Source of the DNA: 21-14-0-10-47-8 sp966211795
GTDB taxonomy: Bacteria > Bdellovibrionota > Bdellovibrionia > Bdellovibrionales > Bdellovibrionaceae
DNA length: 64,000 nt
NCBI GenBank assembly: GCA_966211795.1
Contig: CBIHNW010000015.1
Span: 68,167-132,166, forward strand
Direction of reading: 5' to 3'
Each line of letters begins with the position of its first letter. Positions within the stretch are counted from its first letter, which is position 1. The position numbers and the translations under genes are program-made. This document shows, piece by piece, positions 44,687-53,648 of the stretch. The notes under the pieces were generated by a model. That model did not search any database. It was given only the letters and a program-made list of their open reading frames with translations, and was not told the DNA's origin.

Positions 44687-47644
44687 TCACTCTTCCAGTT
44701 CCGCCGGGGCGAATCCGCGGCGCAAAGTGTTCTCGGTCACGCATCGGGGCTCCATGAATTGCTTCAGATAGTCTGGTCCGCCGGTCTTTGAGCCGATGCC
44801 GGACATCTTGAATCCACCAAATGGGTGACGATCCACCATGGCGCCGGTGATGCCGCGGTTGATGTACAAGTTTCCGACTTCGAATTCCTCTTTCACTTTG
44901 GCGATATTTGCCGGGCTTCGCGAGAACAAGCCGCCGGTCAATGCGTATTCAGTGCCGTTGGCGATGTCCAGCGCGTGATCGAGATCTTTGGCTTTGATGA
45001 TCGCAAGCACCGGTCCGAAGATTTCATTTTGCGCCAATGACGATTTTGGATCGACATTGGTGAAGATCGTCGGCGGAACAAAATAGCCACCAGCAGGAGC
45101 CGTTCCTTGATACAAAAGTTTGTTTGAAGCTTTCGCGTCCTCGATGGTGCGCAGAATGCGCTGGTAAGCTTCTTCATCGACCACGGGTCCCAGATAGCCC
45201 GCTGGATTTTCGGCAGAAGATTGCACGATGCTCTTTGTTGCTTCAAGCAGGCGCGCTTCGAATTTATCGAAAACTTCGTCCAGAACAATCACGCGCGAAC
45301 AAGCCGAGCATTTTTGGCCCGAGAATCCAAAGGCCGAGTAGAGCACTCCGTCCACCGCTTCATCGAGATCGGCATCGTTATCGATGATCACGGCATTTTT
45401 TCCGCCCATTTCGATGATGCAACGTTTGAGTTCAATTTGTCCCAGCTTGTGAGTGGCCGCATTTTTTAGAATGTGCAGGCCCACCGCTTTGGAACCGGTG
45501 AACGCAATCGTCGTGACCTGTGGGTGTTGCACCAGATATTCGCCAACCTCTTCGCCGTAACCCGGTAAGAAGTTGAAGACGCCTGGCGGGAATCCCGCTT
45601 CCTTCACCAGATCCATCAGACCAGCGGCCACAATCGAAGATTGCTCCGCAGGTTTCATGATGACCGTGTTTCCGGTGACCGCGGCCGCAACCGCTTGGCC
45701 GGTCAGGATCGCCAAAGGAAAATTCCAAGGAGCGATAACCAAAGCTACACCACGAGGTTTGTATTCGTACAAAGACAATTCGCCGGGGACATTTCCGACT
45801 TTCTGCGGTTTCGAAAGCTCGGTCATGTGGCGGGCATAGTAACGGCAGAAATCGATCGCTTCGGCCACATCCGCATCGGCTTCGGCCCAAGGTTTGCCGA
45901 CTTCAAGGACCTGGGTGGCTGTCAGCTTGAAGCGATCGCGCACCATTAGATCCGCAATTTTATCCACCAGACGGGCGCGCTCAGAAGCCGCCACTTTTTT
46001 CCAGGATTTGTAAGCGTTGTGGGCCGCTTGAAAAGCCTGTTCGGCTTCGGTCGTGCCGGCCATGCAAATTTGACCCAGAATCTGGGTGCTTTGCGAAGGA
46101 TTGTTGCGCGCCAACGTTCGCGTCGTCGTGACGTCTTTCCCATTGATGTGCAATGGATACGTGCGACCCAAAGTTCGTTTGGCCTCTTCTAAGGCTTTCA
46201 AGATCGCGCGGCGATTTTCTTCGACCGCAAAATCTTTGTAAGGTTCGTTGTAAAAACGATTTTCAGTTTTCAGTTGCGGGCTTGTCACTTGAAGACCATC
46301 TTTCGGGTCTTTCAAAAGCACATCGGACGTCTGGCCTTCGGCGAATTTTCCACGCAACCAAGATTCATTCGACGTGTTTTCCAGCAGACGACGCACGAGA
46401 TAGGCCATGCCCGGGATCAATTCTCCGACCGGAGCGTATTCGCGCACGCGGTAACCCATTTCGACCAAGGATTTTTTGATCGGATCGGCCATTCCGTAAA
46501 GCATCTGAATTTCAAAGCCATTCTGCGGAACATTGTATTTTTCAGCCGACGCGATCGCCGCCGCAATCGTGCGGACGTTGTGCGAGCCAAATGCCGCCCG
46601 GATGTATTTGTAATTTTGCAGCAGATAATCCGCGCAAACTTCATAATTCGCATCGGATTCTTTTTTGTTGGTGTAGACCGGAATGTCCCAACGACGCTGT
46701 TCGGATTCGATGGTCTCGTAATCCCAATAAGCGCCTTTGACCAGGCGAACCGTCAGCGGAGTGCCACGCTCTTGGCAAAACTTGGTCATGTCTTTGACGT
46801 CCGCGAAGGAATCGCGCAGGTAAGCCTGAATCACGCAACCGAAATGGCGGTAGGCGCGAAACTGGGGCTCCATCATCAGCTCTTTGTAAACTTCCAAAGT
46901 CAGATGTTTCACCGAGTACTGTTCCATATCCAGATTGATAAAGATTCCCTTGTCCATTCCGGCTTGCAGAATCGGGCGCAGACGATCTTTCAGTTTGGTC
47001 TTCGTTTCATCCCAAGCTTTGTCGTTGATCTGCGAATAAAGAGCGGTCAGTTTCACGCTGACATTCACCTTTGGGATCGGGCCGTCGGCGTCGCGATCGA
47101 TCTGCGGAACTTCGTCCCACTTTTGCGCATCTTTAGCGAGCCAATCGATCAGCTCAAGACATTTGGATTGATACTCGAGCGCTTCTTTTTCCGACAGTGT
47201 CGCTTCACCCAAAATATCGGCGGTGAAAGTGATTTTATTTTTGCGGCCTTTTTTCAGAACCGGAAGCGCTTCATCCGGATTTTCGCCGGTGATAAACATC
47301 TTCGCCATTTGCGTGACGTTTTTGCGGATCGCGCCGGCCATCAAACCCGGTGCCAAAGATCCCAAGCCCAGACCGACATTGAACACGCTTGGCAGCTCTT
47401 GCCCATTTTCGGAGAAATATTCTTTCAGGTGACGAGCGACTTCGCCGCCCGAATTCAACGCGGGGAGAACGTCGACGAAACGAAACATCTGGGTCTTGAA
47501 CTGTTCGTTCTTCATCGACCAATCCATGATCGAGCCGTACCAGAAATCTTTGCTGAACAAAGACACTTTGCTGGCGGATTCCATGCGACGGAAAATCTCT
47601 TCACCTTTGGCTTTGATTTGGGCTTGTCGATCCAGTTGATCCAT
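44687..47644 (-). CDS. putA: Bifunctional proline dehydrogenase / delta-1-pyrroline-5-carboxylate dehydrogenase
   Basis: A 985-residue PutA converting proline to glutamate. The N-terminal half is the FAD-dependent PRODH barrel (VNVSVKLTALYSQ; RLVKGAYWDYE; EIQMLYGMAD). The C-terminal half is the NAD-dependent P5C dehydrogenase, with cofactor-binding PWNFPLAILTGQ, catalytic Glu in IEMGGKNAVI and Cys in GFSGQKCSA. There is no N-terminal DNA-binding (RHH) domain, so it lacks the E. coli PutA self-repression function. ATG 47644 follows a GGGGG-containing Shine-Dalgarno. No proline permease is adjacent. Confidence 0.97.
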   Translation of the reverse strand: MDQLDRQAQIKAKGEEIFRRMESASKVSLFSKDFWYGSIMDWSMKNEQFKTQMFRFVDVLPALNSGGEVARHLKEYFSENGQELPSVFNVGLGLGSLAPGLMAGAIRKNVTQMAKMFITGENPDEALPVLKKGRKNKITFTADILGEATLSEKEALEYQSKCLELIDWLAKDAQKWDEVPQIDRDADGPIPKVNVSVKLTALYSQINDKAWDETKTKLKDRLRPILQAGMDKGIFINLDMEQYSVKHLTLEVYKELMMEPQFRAYRHFGCVIQAYLRDSFADVKDMTKFCQERGTPLTVRLVKGAYWDYETIESEQRRWDIPVYTNKKESDANYEVCADYLLQNYKYIRAAFGSHNVRTIAAAIASAEKYNVPQNGFEIQMLYGMADPIKKSLVEMGYRVREYAPVGELIPGMAYLVRRLLENTSNESWLRGKFAEGQTSDVLLKDPKDGLQVTSPQLKTENRFYNEPYKDFAVEENRRAILKALEEAKRTLGRTYPLHINGKDVTTTRTLARNNPSQSTQILGQICMAGTTEAEQAFQAAHNAYKSWKKVAASERARLVDKIADLMVRDRFKLTATQVLEVGKPWAEADADVAEAIDFCRYYARHMTELSKPQKVGNVPGELSLYEYKPRGVALVIAPWNFPLAILTGQAVAAAVTGNTVIMKPAEQSSIVAAGLMDLVKEAGFPPGVFNFLPGYGEEVGEYLVQHPQVTTIAFTGSKAVGLHILKNAATHKLGQIELKRCIIEMGGKNAVIIDNDADLDEAVDGVLYSAFGFSGQKCSACSRVIVLDEVFDKFEARLLEATKSIVQSSAENPAGYLGPVVDEEAYQRILRTIEDAKASNKLLYQGTAPAGGYFVPPTIFTNVDPKSSLAQNEIFGPVLAIIKAKDLDHALDIANGTEYALTGGLFSRSPANIAKVKEEFEVGNLYINRGITGAMVDRHPFGGFKMSGIGSKTGGPDYLKQFMEPRCVTENTLRRGFAPAELEE

Positions 47645-48012
47645 TAATAATCCCCCTGATTCACGCGACACAGAGGCCTGTGAACTGCTTCAGAATTTGA
47701 ATGCGAAAAAAGTGATAGAGTTTTCGCTCGTTCCAGAGCGAAATTCAAGATGTTTTGGGGCAGGATTCTTCGCTCATTCCGCAGGCAGTTTCGCCACCGT
47801 CGAACCATGGTCTTGCACGAAAGTTCTCAGTTTTGAGGTTAGTTTCATTGTTCTCCATCCACGATGTTGGTCGTCGGCACGGAGCAATATTCAAGATTGG
47901 AGGCTTAACGTGCCATACCAAGGGTCAAGATCGTGGATGGAGCCCCTGGTTGGAGCGAGCCACCAAAGCTGCATCCATGTCAACCGTGCCAAAGAAGTCA
48001 TCACGAGGAGGA
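47645..48012. other. Gene-free region of 368 bases upstream of putA
   Basis: The region holds the putA control sequence on its left side and a ~90-bp palindromic repeat at 47853-47942 (see that entry). It has no convincing ORF and no recognised RNA. Confidence 0.5.
47853..47942. repeat. Palindromic repeat element, copy A
   Basis: A 90-bp segment is bounded by a perfect 13-bp inverted repeat, CTCCATCCACGAT / ATCGTGGATGGAG, with a second nested pair (GGCACG / CGTGCC). A second, diverged copy lies at 58864-58947. It contains no ORF, so it is a small non-coding, MITE- or REP-like repeat. Confidence 0.75.
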
Positions 48013-48630
48013 TCAGGATTTTTCGACGGGGGCAGCTTCCTGCTTCACAAGCCAGGTATGAGTGATATGTCCTTCGATTTCCGCTTTGACGCGGTCACCT
48101 GCGCGGAGTGGTCCGACGCCAGCCGGAGTTCCAGTTAAAAGCAAATCGCCTGGGCAGACAGGAAAGTGCTCTTTGGCAAATTCGATGACCTGCTCGAAAC
48201 CAAAAATCATCTGCGAGGTTCGGCCGTCTTGGCGAAGTTCGTCGTTCACCCAAAGACGCAAGCGAAGATCGCGGCACTCGTCCAATTTCTTAATCTGGAA
48301 AAACGCCGAAACCGCACAGGCATTGTGAAAAGATTTGGCCAACGTCCAAGGATGCCCGGCTTTTTTGGCTTCGTTTTGCAGGTTTCGCTCGGTCAGATCC
48401 AAAGCCACCGCGCCCTCGAGAATTTGCATGTGGCTGCTGAATTTCAAAGCGAGCTCAACTTCGTGATGAACGTCGGTGACCCAATAAGGCAGAAGAATCT
48501 CGGTTGAATTTACGGTGGCCGAACTGCCAGCTTTTAAAAACATCAAAGGCTTGGCGGGAACGGCATTTCCCAATTCTTTGGCGTGGTCGGCGTAATTGCG
48601 CCCGATGGCCCAGATATTTCGAATCATCAT
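48013..48630 (-). CDS. Fumarylacetoacetate hydrolase (FAH) family protein
   Basis: A 205-residue short FAH-family enzyme. The metal-binding Glu pair lies in VHHEVELALKF, and GDLLLTGTPAGVGPLRAGD is the family's C-terminal motif. Members cleave C-C bonds of 2-oxo acids (for example oxaloacetate decarboxylase/FAHD1-like or catechol-pathway enzymes). The substrate is undetermined. GGAGGACTTT precedes the double ATG, and the start overlaps the SixA stop by ATGA, so the two genes are coupled. Confidence 0.92.
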   Translation of the reverse strand: MMIRNIWAIGRNYADHAKELGNAVPAKPLMFLKAGSSATVNSTEILLPYWVTDVHHEVELALKFSSHMQILEGAVALDLTERNLQNEAKKAGHPWTLAKSFHNACAVSAFFQIKKLDECRDLRLRLWVNDELRQDGRTSQMIFGFEQVIEFAKEHFPVCPGDLLLTGTPAGVGPLRAGDRVKAEIEGHITHTWLVKQEAAPVEKS

Positions 48631-49109
48631 AAAGTCCTCCGGAGAAGGGGGTTCATCCACAAGCCATCTTGATAATCAAATTCGATCGACTGTGCCGGCA
48701 TCCAGGCCTGATAGCGGTCCTGCAATAAATCCGTGTCCGCGGGAATCAGGCACAGCGCTTCTTCGATCCAATCCAGATGCGAGACGAAATAAATAACACC
48801 GGCTTGGCCGGCGAATGAGTTTAAAAATCTTTGCACGCGGCGATTGAAAAGTTCGGCGGACTCGGAGTTTTGGCGCTCGTCCAGATCCGGTTGAATTTGC
48901 AATGGAATACCGAAATGGTTTTCGATTTGTTGAAAGGTTTGTTGTGCTCGCAATTTGGGCGAGCTGAGCAATTTAGTCGGCCGCGGCAAATTGGCCAAAT
49001 CGATATCTTCGACAAGTTTTTGGGCTTGTTTCAGGCCTCTGGCGCTCAGTGGCGGATTCGAGCTTCCAGAGTTTTCTTTTTCAGCATGCCGGAACATCAA
49101 AATTCTCAT
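48627..49109 (-). CDS. SixA-type histidine phosphatase
   Basis: A 160-residue histidine-phosphatase-superfamily protein. The N-terminal catalytic motif is RHAEK (RHxE of the SixA group), with a second catalytic His in FVSHLDWIEEAL. Length is typical of SixA, which removes phosphate from phosphohistidine proteins such as NPr. ATG 49109 puts RHA at the right distance from the N-terminus; a longer frame to 49148 is rejected. It is divergent from hslO (62 bases apart) and overlaps the FAH-family gene by ATGA. Confidence 0.9.
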   Translation of the reverse strand: MRILMFRHAEKENSGSSNPPLSARGLKQAQKLVEDIDLANLPRPTKLLSSPKLRAQQTFQQIENHFGIPLQIQPDLDERQNSESAELFNRRVQRFLNSFAGQAGVIYFVSHLDWIEEALCLIPADTDLLQDRYQAWMPAQSIEFDYQDGLWMNPLLRRTL

Positions 49110-49171
49110 ACGAGAAAGAGAATAGCTGGAAGAGTTTGCCCGCGCCAACCGGATAATGTTAAAGTCTGGCT

Positions 49172-50065
49172 GTGAAAAGAGTCCATCGCTTTATAACAAA
49201 TGATCTGACGATTCGCGTGGCGGCCGTCGATGCGACAGCAGTCGTGGCCGAAATGCAAAACATCTTGCAGGCTTCGCCTTTGGCAACCATCGGTGTCGGT
49301 CGAGCCATGATTGGCGCCATGCTGATGGCGAGCCAATTGAAGGACGGCCAAGAGGTCGGCATTCTGCTCAAGGGCAACGGTCCCTTGGGAAGTCTATACG
49401 GCCAAGCCAGTTACGAAGGCCAAGTGCGCGGTTACTGTCCGAATCCGCAATATTTTCCTCCCAACGAGGAAGACGCCTTGAACTTGCGAAAAGCGGTCGG
49501 CTTTGGAAATGTCACGGTCTCGCGACAGCAACCGTTCCAGCGCCAACCCTTTTTCGGAACCGTCGAGATGGTGTCGGGTGAAGTGGGCGATGATATCGCT
49601 CATTACCTGCACCAATCACATCAAATTCGATCTCTGGTTTCGGTTGGGGTGCTGCTTGATGCCGATGGCAAAGTGAAAGCGGCAGGCGGTGTTCTTCTAG
49701 AAGTCATGCCGGGCGTGGAAGAAAGCGTTGTCGAAAAAATTCAAGAGAACGCCGATAAATACAAACAAAATGTCTCGCAGGAAATTTCCAAAGGCAAAAC
49801 GGAGCTTGAGCTTGTGGCGCCTTACCTTGAAGGCATGCCTTACACCGAAATCCCGCATGACTATGAGATCCAATATTTCTGTCCCTGCACTCAGGAGCGG
49901 GTTCTTCGTTCGCTTGGGACTTTGGGCATGGAAGATCTCGACGACATGATCAATCAAAAAGAAAACGCCGAAGTCACTTGTCAGATGTGCGGACGACGCT
50001 ACACCGTGACCGTTGAAGAGCTTCAAGACCTGAAAACACAGTTGCATCGCAATTCGATGCATTGA
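49172..50065 (+). CDS. hslO: Redox-regulated chaperone Hsp33
   Basis: A 297-residue Hsp33. The C-terminal zinc/redox centre has all four cysteines: CPC (237-239) and CQMC (270-273). In the family, oxidation to disulfides activates the holdase. The N-terminal fold matches (ATIGVGRAMIGAMLMASQLK; GPLGSLYGQASYEGQVRGY). The GTG start at 49172 lacks a strong Shine-Dalgarno. The stop is 11 bases from lgt, so the two may be co-transcribed. Confidence 0.96.
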   Translation: MKRVHRFITNDLTIRVAAVDATAVVAEMQNILQASPLATIGVGRAMIGAMLMASQLKDGQEVGILLKGNGPLGSLYGQASYEGQVRGYCPNPQYFPPNEEDALNLRKAVGFGNVTVSRQQPFQRQPFFGTVEMVSGEVGDDIAHYLHQSHQIRSLVSVGVLLDADGKVKAAGGVLLEVMPGVEESVVEKIQENADKYKQNVSQEISKGKTELELVAPYLEGMPYTEIPHDYEIQYFCPCTQERVLRSLGTLGMEDLDDMINQKENAEVTCQMCGRRYTVTVEELQDLKTQLHRNSMH

Positions 50066-50076
50066 GGACGCCTCAC

Positions 50077-50868
50077 ATGATTCATTGGAATGTGGATCCC
50101 ATTATCTTTTCGGCCGGATTCATTCAGCTGCGTTGGTACAGCCTTGGTTTTTTGCTGGGCTTTACGATCGGCTACCAGATCATGCGAAAAATCTGTCTGT
50201 GGGAAGGTAAATCCGTCGAGCAATTGGACTCTTTGTTGGTTCATTTGGTCGCCGGGACGACAATCGGGGCCCGGTTGGGTCACTGCCTGTTTTATGATCC
50301 AGCTTATTATCTCGCGCACCCCATCGAAATCTTGAAAATTTGGGAGGGCGGTCTCGCCAGTCATGGTGGAGTGATCGGTGTGCTGATTGCGGTTTGGTTA
50401 TTTCAGCGCAAAAATCCTGGCTTTACCACCTTGTGGCTTTACGATCGCTTGATCATTCCAACGGTGATGACCGGCGGATTCATTCGTCTCGGAAATCTGA
50501 TGAATTCGGAAATCTTAGGAAAACCAACCGAAGGTGGATGGGGAGTGGTCTTTGATCGGGTGGATCAATTTCCGCGTCATCCTGCCATGGTTTATGAAAG
50601 CTTGTGTTATTTTTTGATCTTCTTCATTTCTTATCGAATGTACCTCAAGCGCAAACAAAACAGCCCTCCGGGTTTGATTTTTGGTTTCGTGCTTGCTGCT
50701 GTTTTCTTGTGCCGCATCGGGATTGAGTTTTTCAAAGAAAACCAATCTGCATTCGAGAATCAGATGACTTGGAATATGGGACAGCTGCTCAGTGTGCCAT
50801 TTATCATAGTTGGCTGCTATTTTTTCCTTCGAGCGCGACGAGAGCTTCCCTTCACACAAAGTTCGTGA
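50077..50868 (+). CDS. lgt: Prolipoprotein diacylglyceryl transferase
   Basis: A 263-residue integral membrane enzyme that transfers diacylglycerol to the lipobox cysteine of prolipoproteins, the first step in lipoprotein maturation. The signature segments are GGLASHGGVIG, GGFIRLGNLMNSEILGKPT and RHPAMVYES, with six to seven transmembrane helices. ATG 50077 has GAGGA upstream; a TTG at 50062 in the same frame lies inside the hslO stop region and is rejected. Several lipoproteins in this window (e.g. 14302, 19325, 34420, 57819) are likely substrates. Confidence 0.96.
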   Translation: MIHWNVDPIIFSAGFIQLRWYSLGFLLGFTIGYQIMRKICLWEGKSVEQLDSLLVHLVAGTTIGARLGHCLFYDPAYYLAHPIEILKIWEGGLASHGGVIGVLIAVWLFQRKNPGFTTLWLYDRLIIPTVMTGGFIRLGNLMNSEILGKPTEGGWGVVFDRVDQFPRHPAMVYESLCYFLIFFISYRMYLKRKQNSPPGLIFGFVLAAVFLCRIGIEFFKENQSAFENQMTWNMGQLLSVPFIIVGCYFFLRARRELPFTQSS

Positions 50869-51061
50869 AATCTTCAAAATCAGTTTGGTTGATGGATTTT
50901 GCTTACGCCAGGCATCTATTTATTTAGTTTAGAACGCGCGAGGCGAAAGCGGACCAATGTGAGGAATTAAGGAAAAATTTATTTTACACTCAGGTGGTTA
51001 CATTCATAAATAGGTTCTTACATCGTACTTTGAGTTGCAGCAAAGCTCACACAATTAAAAC

Positions 51062-51088
51062 GCTAATAAAAACGCTAAAGGTGGCTAA
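51062..51088 (+). promoter_or_regulatory. Three phased GCTAA repeats ahead of the OmpR-type gene
   Basis: GCTAA occurs at 51062, 51074 and 51084, the first two inside AAACGCTAA direct repeats (51058-51066 and 51070-51078). The 10-12 base spacing is one helical turn, which is how OmpR/PhoB-type regulators bind. The block ends just before the start codon, so autoregulation is a reasonable guess. Confidence 0.45.
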
Positions 51089-51096
51089 GAATTCGT

Positions 51097-51786
51097 ATGT
51101 CTGATCAAAATCTCCGGGTCCTGATTGTTGAAGATGAGTCTGAAATTCGAGAATTTTTAGTTTCCCAGTTCGTTGATGCAGGCGCCGCCGCGCACGGCTT
51201 GCCTTCGGGAGACTTGGTTCTGCAAGCATTGGAAGCTTTTCAGCCAAATATCGTTTTATTAGATCATATGATGCCGGGGAAATCCGGACGCGACATCATT
51301 CGTGAGATCCGTAGCCATGCCCGCTTTAGCGAAACACCCATCATGATGGTGACCGGATTGGACGGGGAAGCCGAGAAAATACAGGCACTTGAAATGGGCG
51401 CGGATGACTATGTCACCAAACCTTTCTCGGTGAAAGAGCTGATCGCCCGCGCTCATGCATTGGTTCGACGTTCTCAATCCACTCATCGTGCCCAACAGAA
51501 AAACTTGGTGGTCAAAGAGCTCACTGTCGATTTCTCGGCGCACCGGGTTCTGCTGCGTGGAAGTGAGATCCCTCTCACCTTGACCGAATTCAAAATCTTG
51601 TGCGAGTTGCTGCGCCAATCAGGACAAGTCCTGACCCGAGACAAGCTCCGCGAGCGCGCTCTGGGAAATTTAAACGTCACCGATCGCACGATCGACGTCC
51701 ACATGGCGTCGCTTCGAAAAAAACTGGATGATATGGGTGATTCGATTGAAACGGTGCGGGGCGTCGGCTACCGCATGGCGCTTTGA
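51097..51786 (+). CDS. OmpR/PhoB-family response regulator
   Basis: A 229-residue two-domain regulator. The receiver (residues ~6-120) has the acidic pair Glu12-Asp13, phospho-acceptor Asp56 in VLLDHMMP, the conserved Thr in MMVTGLDG, and Lys in VTKPFS. The winged-helix output domain (~130-229) has LTLTEFKILCELL and VDVHMASLRKKL-type elements ending in VRGVGYRM. No sensor kinase is adjacent, so it is an orphan within this window. Its TGA stop lies inside the left arm of a large inverted repeat. Confidence 0.95.
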   Translation: MSDQNLRVLIVEDESEIREFLVSQFVDAGAAAHGLPSGDLVLQALEAFQPNIVLLDHMMPGKSGRDIIREIRSHARFSETPIMMVTGLDGEAEKIQALEMGADDYVTKPFSVKELIARAHALVRRSQSTHRAQQKNLVVKELTVDFSAHRVLLRGSEIPLTLTEFKILCELLRQSGQVLTRDKLRERALGNLNVTDRTIDVHMASLRKKLDDMGDSIETVRGVGYRMAL

Positions 51787-51911
51787 GCGTCCCTGGAAGC
51801 CGTGAGCTGTCGTTGCCGCGTCGTCGACGTCCATGCGGACGCCTTCCTCGCTGCGCAGAATGCGCACCTACAGTGCGACGCCTCGGCTGACGGCTTCCAT
51901 GAACGCTCAAA
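51782..51911. repeat. ~130-bp imperfect palindromic element with REP-like hairpin
   Basis: A 27-bp terminal inverted repeat (51782-51808 against 51885-51911; about 23 of 27 positions pair, sharing TTTGAGCGT and TGGAAGCCGT) encloses a G+C-rich core. Within it the minus strand reads CTGTAGG followed by TGCGCA-TTC-TGCGCA and GCGAGG (51846-51873), the GTAGG-plus-stem layout of bacterial REP sequences. There is no transposase nearby. It starts at the stop codon of the response regulator. Confidence 0.7.
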
Positions 51912-52612
51912 GCTTGACCTGTCTTTTGAGTCCGCTCTTCTTTTTTCTTTCTAGATAATTCTGGTCTGATTTTCAATCTGAACTCTTTTTGATTTTAGCT
52001 GCTGGCTTGCCTGCGGCAGCCAGGCCGCTTGGGTTGAGCTTTGGTCGCTTGATTTTTGATCGGTTTGGTTCTTGAATTTTCGTCGCCTCGATTTTGATGT
52101 CTCGGGGCTTAAGCTTCTCTTGCATAAGCGCTTCTTATTCTGAAATCGAAATTTTTCCTGCTTTTCTGCTCTGGTGGTGGCGTTTTGGTATAAGGGGAAC
52201 TTATGGTTGCTCTAATTGGCTATTTCCGCGCGGACAGGAAGGGAGGAGCTTTTTTATTGCTCCCCTTCCAGCGAAGGCGGGAATGGGTGAAGGGTGTATG
52301 CGACTCTCGAGGATCCCGCGGATTGCGGTGAGAGCCAGGTCACTTGGGATTTGTCTAAAAGCAAAGGTCTTGCCATCGTTTTTGGTTTCCAAGTGACACC
52401 ATCGGGCCTTTCAGTGTCGACAGTTTTGACAGGAATTTTTTCCAAACATTTCAATGTCTTAATTGGATTTGGAGATTTGAAATCCAATTTATGACAGGCT
52501 GGAACGGGTTTTATTTGATGTAAACGTCTCAAGACGATACGTAAAAATAACAGTAATATTAGATAGTTAGAAAATCGTGGAATCTGGTCTCGCCTTTGTA
52601 ATACCAAATTCC
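51912..52612. other. Gene-free region of ~700 bases
   Basis: After the palindromic element the sequence is A+T-rich with short quasi-repeats such as TTGATTTTTGATC. A bulged hairpin lies at 52002-52023 (CTGGC...GCCAG). A G+C-richer segment at 52250-52400 contains AGCGAAGGCGGGAATGG, a motif that elsewhere appears in bacterial intergenic repeats. No gene or known riboswitch could be assigned. The right end should hold the promoter of the metalloprotease gene. Confidence 0.4.
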
Positions 52613-53245
52613 ATGATGTTGTCTCGTTTTAAGAAGCGAAGCCTGGCTTTGCTTCTTCCAGCTGTGTGTTTTCTCCTGGTGAATTGCGGCACCAAGCGGG
52701 ATGCGCAAACCCAGAAAGACTGTGGTTTCGTGCAAAACGTTTATGGCGAAAGAATTTCTTGGAAAGACAGCTCGCCCATTCCACTTTACGTGCACGAGTC
52801 CTTTCCGCCGGCGATGTTGCCGGCTTTGAAAAGTGCCATTGGTCGTTGGGATCAGGCTTTGGGACGATCGGTGTTTCGAATCACTCAGACGGGTTATCAA
52901 AGTGCGGGTCCCGCGCAAGATGGAATGAATGTGATCTATTGGATGAAGACTTGGGAAGCGAACAAAACCACCGAGCAAGCGCGCACCTCTGTTTATTGGA
53001 TCGGCGATCAAATCAAGGAAGCCGACATTCGCATCAACAATAAGAACTTCCAATTTTATATCGACCAACCGGCAGCCCCTGCAGATGTCCACCTGGAAAG
53101 CCTTTTGGTTCACGAGTTAGGGCATGTCTTGGGACTGAAACATCGAGATGAAGCGGGCAGCGTGATGGCCACTTATTTGGCTAGTAGCACCTTGCGAACG
53201 GCTATCTCCTCGCAGGATTTGCAGGATCTCAAATGCGAGTATTGA
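52613..53245 (+). CDS. Matrixin-like zinc metalloprotease lipoprotein
   Basis: A 210-residue exported metzincin. The signal peptide ends in lipobox LLVNC (about Cys25). The zinc motif HELGHVLGLKH (His167, His171 and His177, catalytic Glu168) is followed by the Met-turn SVMATY, the metzincin/matrixin layout. The substrate is unknown; outer-membrane anchoring suggests action at the cell surface or in the periplasm. ATG 52613 or 52616 is preferred over a GTG at 52577 because the signal peptide begins there. Confidence 0.88.
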   Translation: MMLSRFKKRSLALLLPAVCFLLVNCGTKRDAQTQKDCGFVQNVYGERISWKDSSPIPLYVHESFPPAMLPALKSAIGRWDQALGRSVFRITQTGYQSAGPAQDGMNVIYWMKTWEANKTTEQARTSVYWIGDQIKEADIRINNKNFQFYIDQPAAPADVHLESLLVHELGHVLGLKHRDEAGSVMATYLASSTLRTAISSQDLQDLKCEY

Positions 53246-53346
53246 CCACATATGTAATATTTCTATGTAAGGTAATTTAAGTTGAGAAATCGGAAGCAGG
53301 ACCTAGACTTTGATATAGGGCGTACCCGAAAAAAAGGAAGTGAGAG

Positions 53347-53583
53347 ATGAGAACACCAGGAACGGATTTCGATTTGAAGGCATTGGTGCAATCTGAATCT
53401 TCGACCTTAGGGCCGATGGATGGCGTTTTTGCGTCCGAAATTTCATATCATGAAATGGCAGAAACCCCTGTTCAGCAAATCGATATTTTGGAGCAATTGG
53501 AAGCGAATATGAAACAGCTGACCGAATTGCAATCCCGAATGAACTTTATGATGCGAGAAATTCGCTATTTGATGAAGGTCTGA
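53347..53583 (+). CDS. Small helical protein of unknown function
   Basis: A 78-residue protein. AAGGAAGTGAGAG precedes the ATG. The C-terminal half (ILEQLEANMKQLTELQSRMNFMMREIRYL) is one predicted coiled-coil helix rich in Met and Leu, while the N-terminal half is disordered and acidic. There is no signal peptide. It could be an assembly adaptor or regulator subunit. It stands alone, ended by a small hairpin. Confidence 0.7.
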   Translation: MRTPGTDFDLKALVQSESSTLGPMDGVFASEISYHEMAETPVQQIDILEQLEANMKQLTELQSRMNFMMREIRYLMKV

Positions 53584-53596
53584 TTTATCAGGCCTT
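53575..53596 (+). terminator. Hairpin after the small helical protein gene
   Basis: AAGGTCTGA-TTTA-TCAGGCCTT forms a 9-bp stem (one G-U pair) overlapping the stop codon, followed by CGTTCTTT. It is a possible weak terminator. Confidence 0.45.
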
Positions 53597-53648
53597 CGTT
53601 CTTTGCGCCGGCTCCACAGCCAGCCTCCATTACTGATCGCCAGAACGC

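Noticed and set aside
46274..47647. Long plus-strand frame (457 codons) opposite putA
   Set aside because: It is a mirror of the putA codon bias; putA has every catalytic motif over the same bases.
52250..52400. Possible cobalamin-type or other riboswitch in the region before the matrixin-like gene
   Set aside because: A few matching words (GAGAGCCAGG) but no conserved core or pairing of any riboswitch class, and the next gene is not a fitting target.
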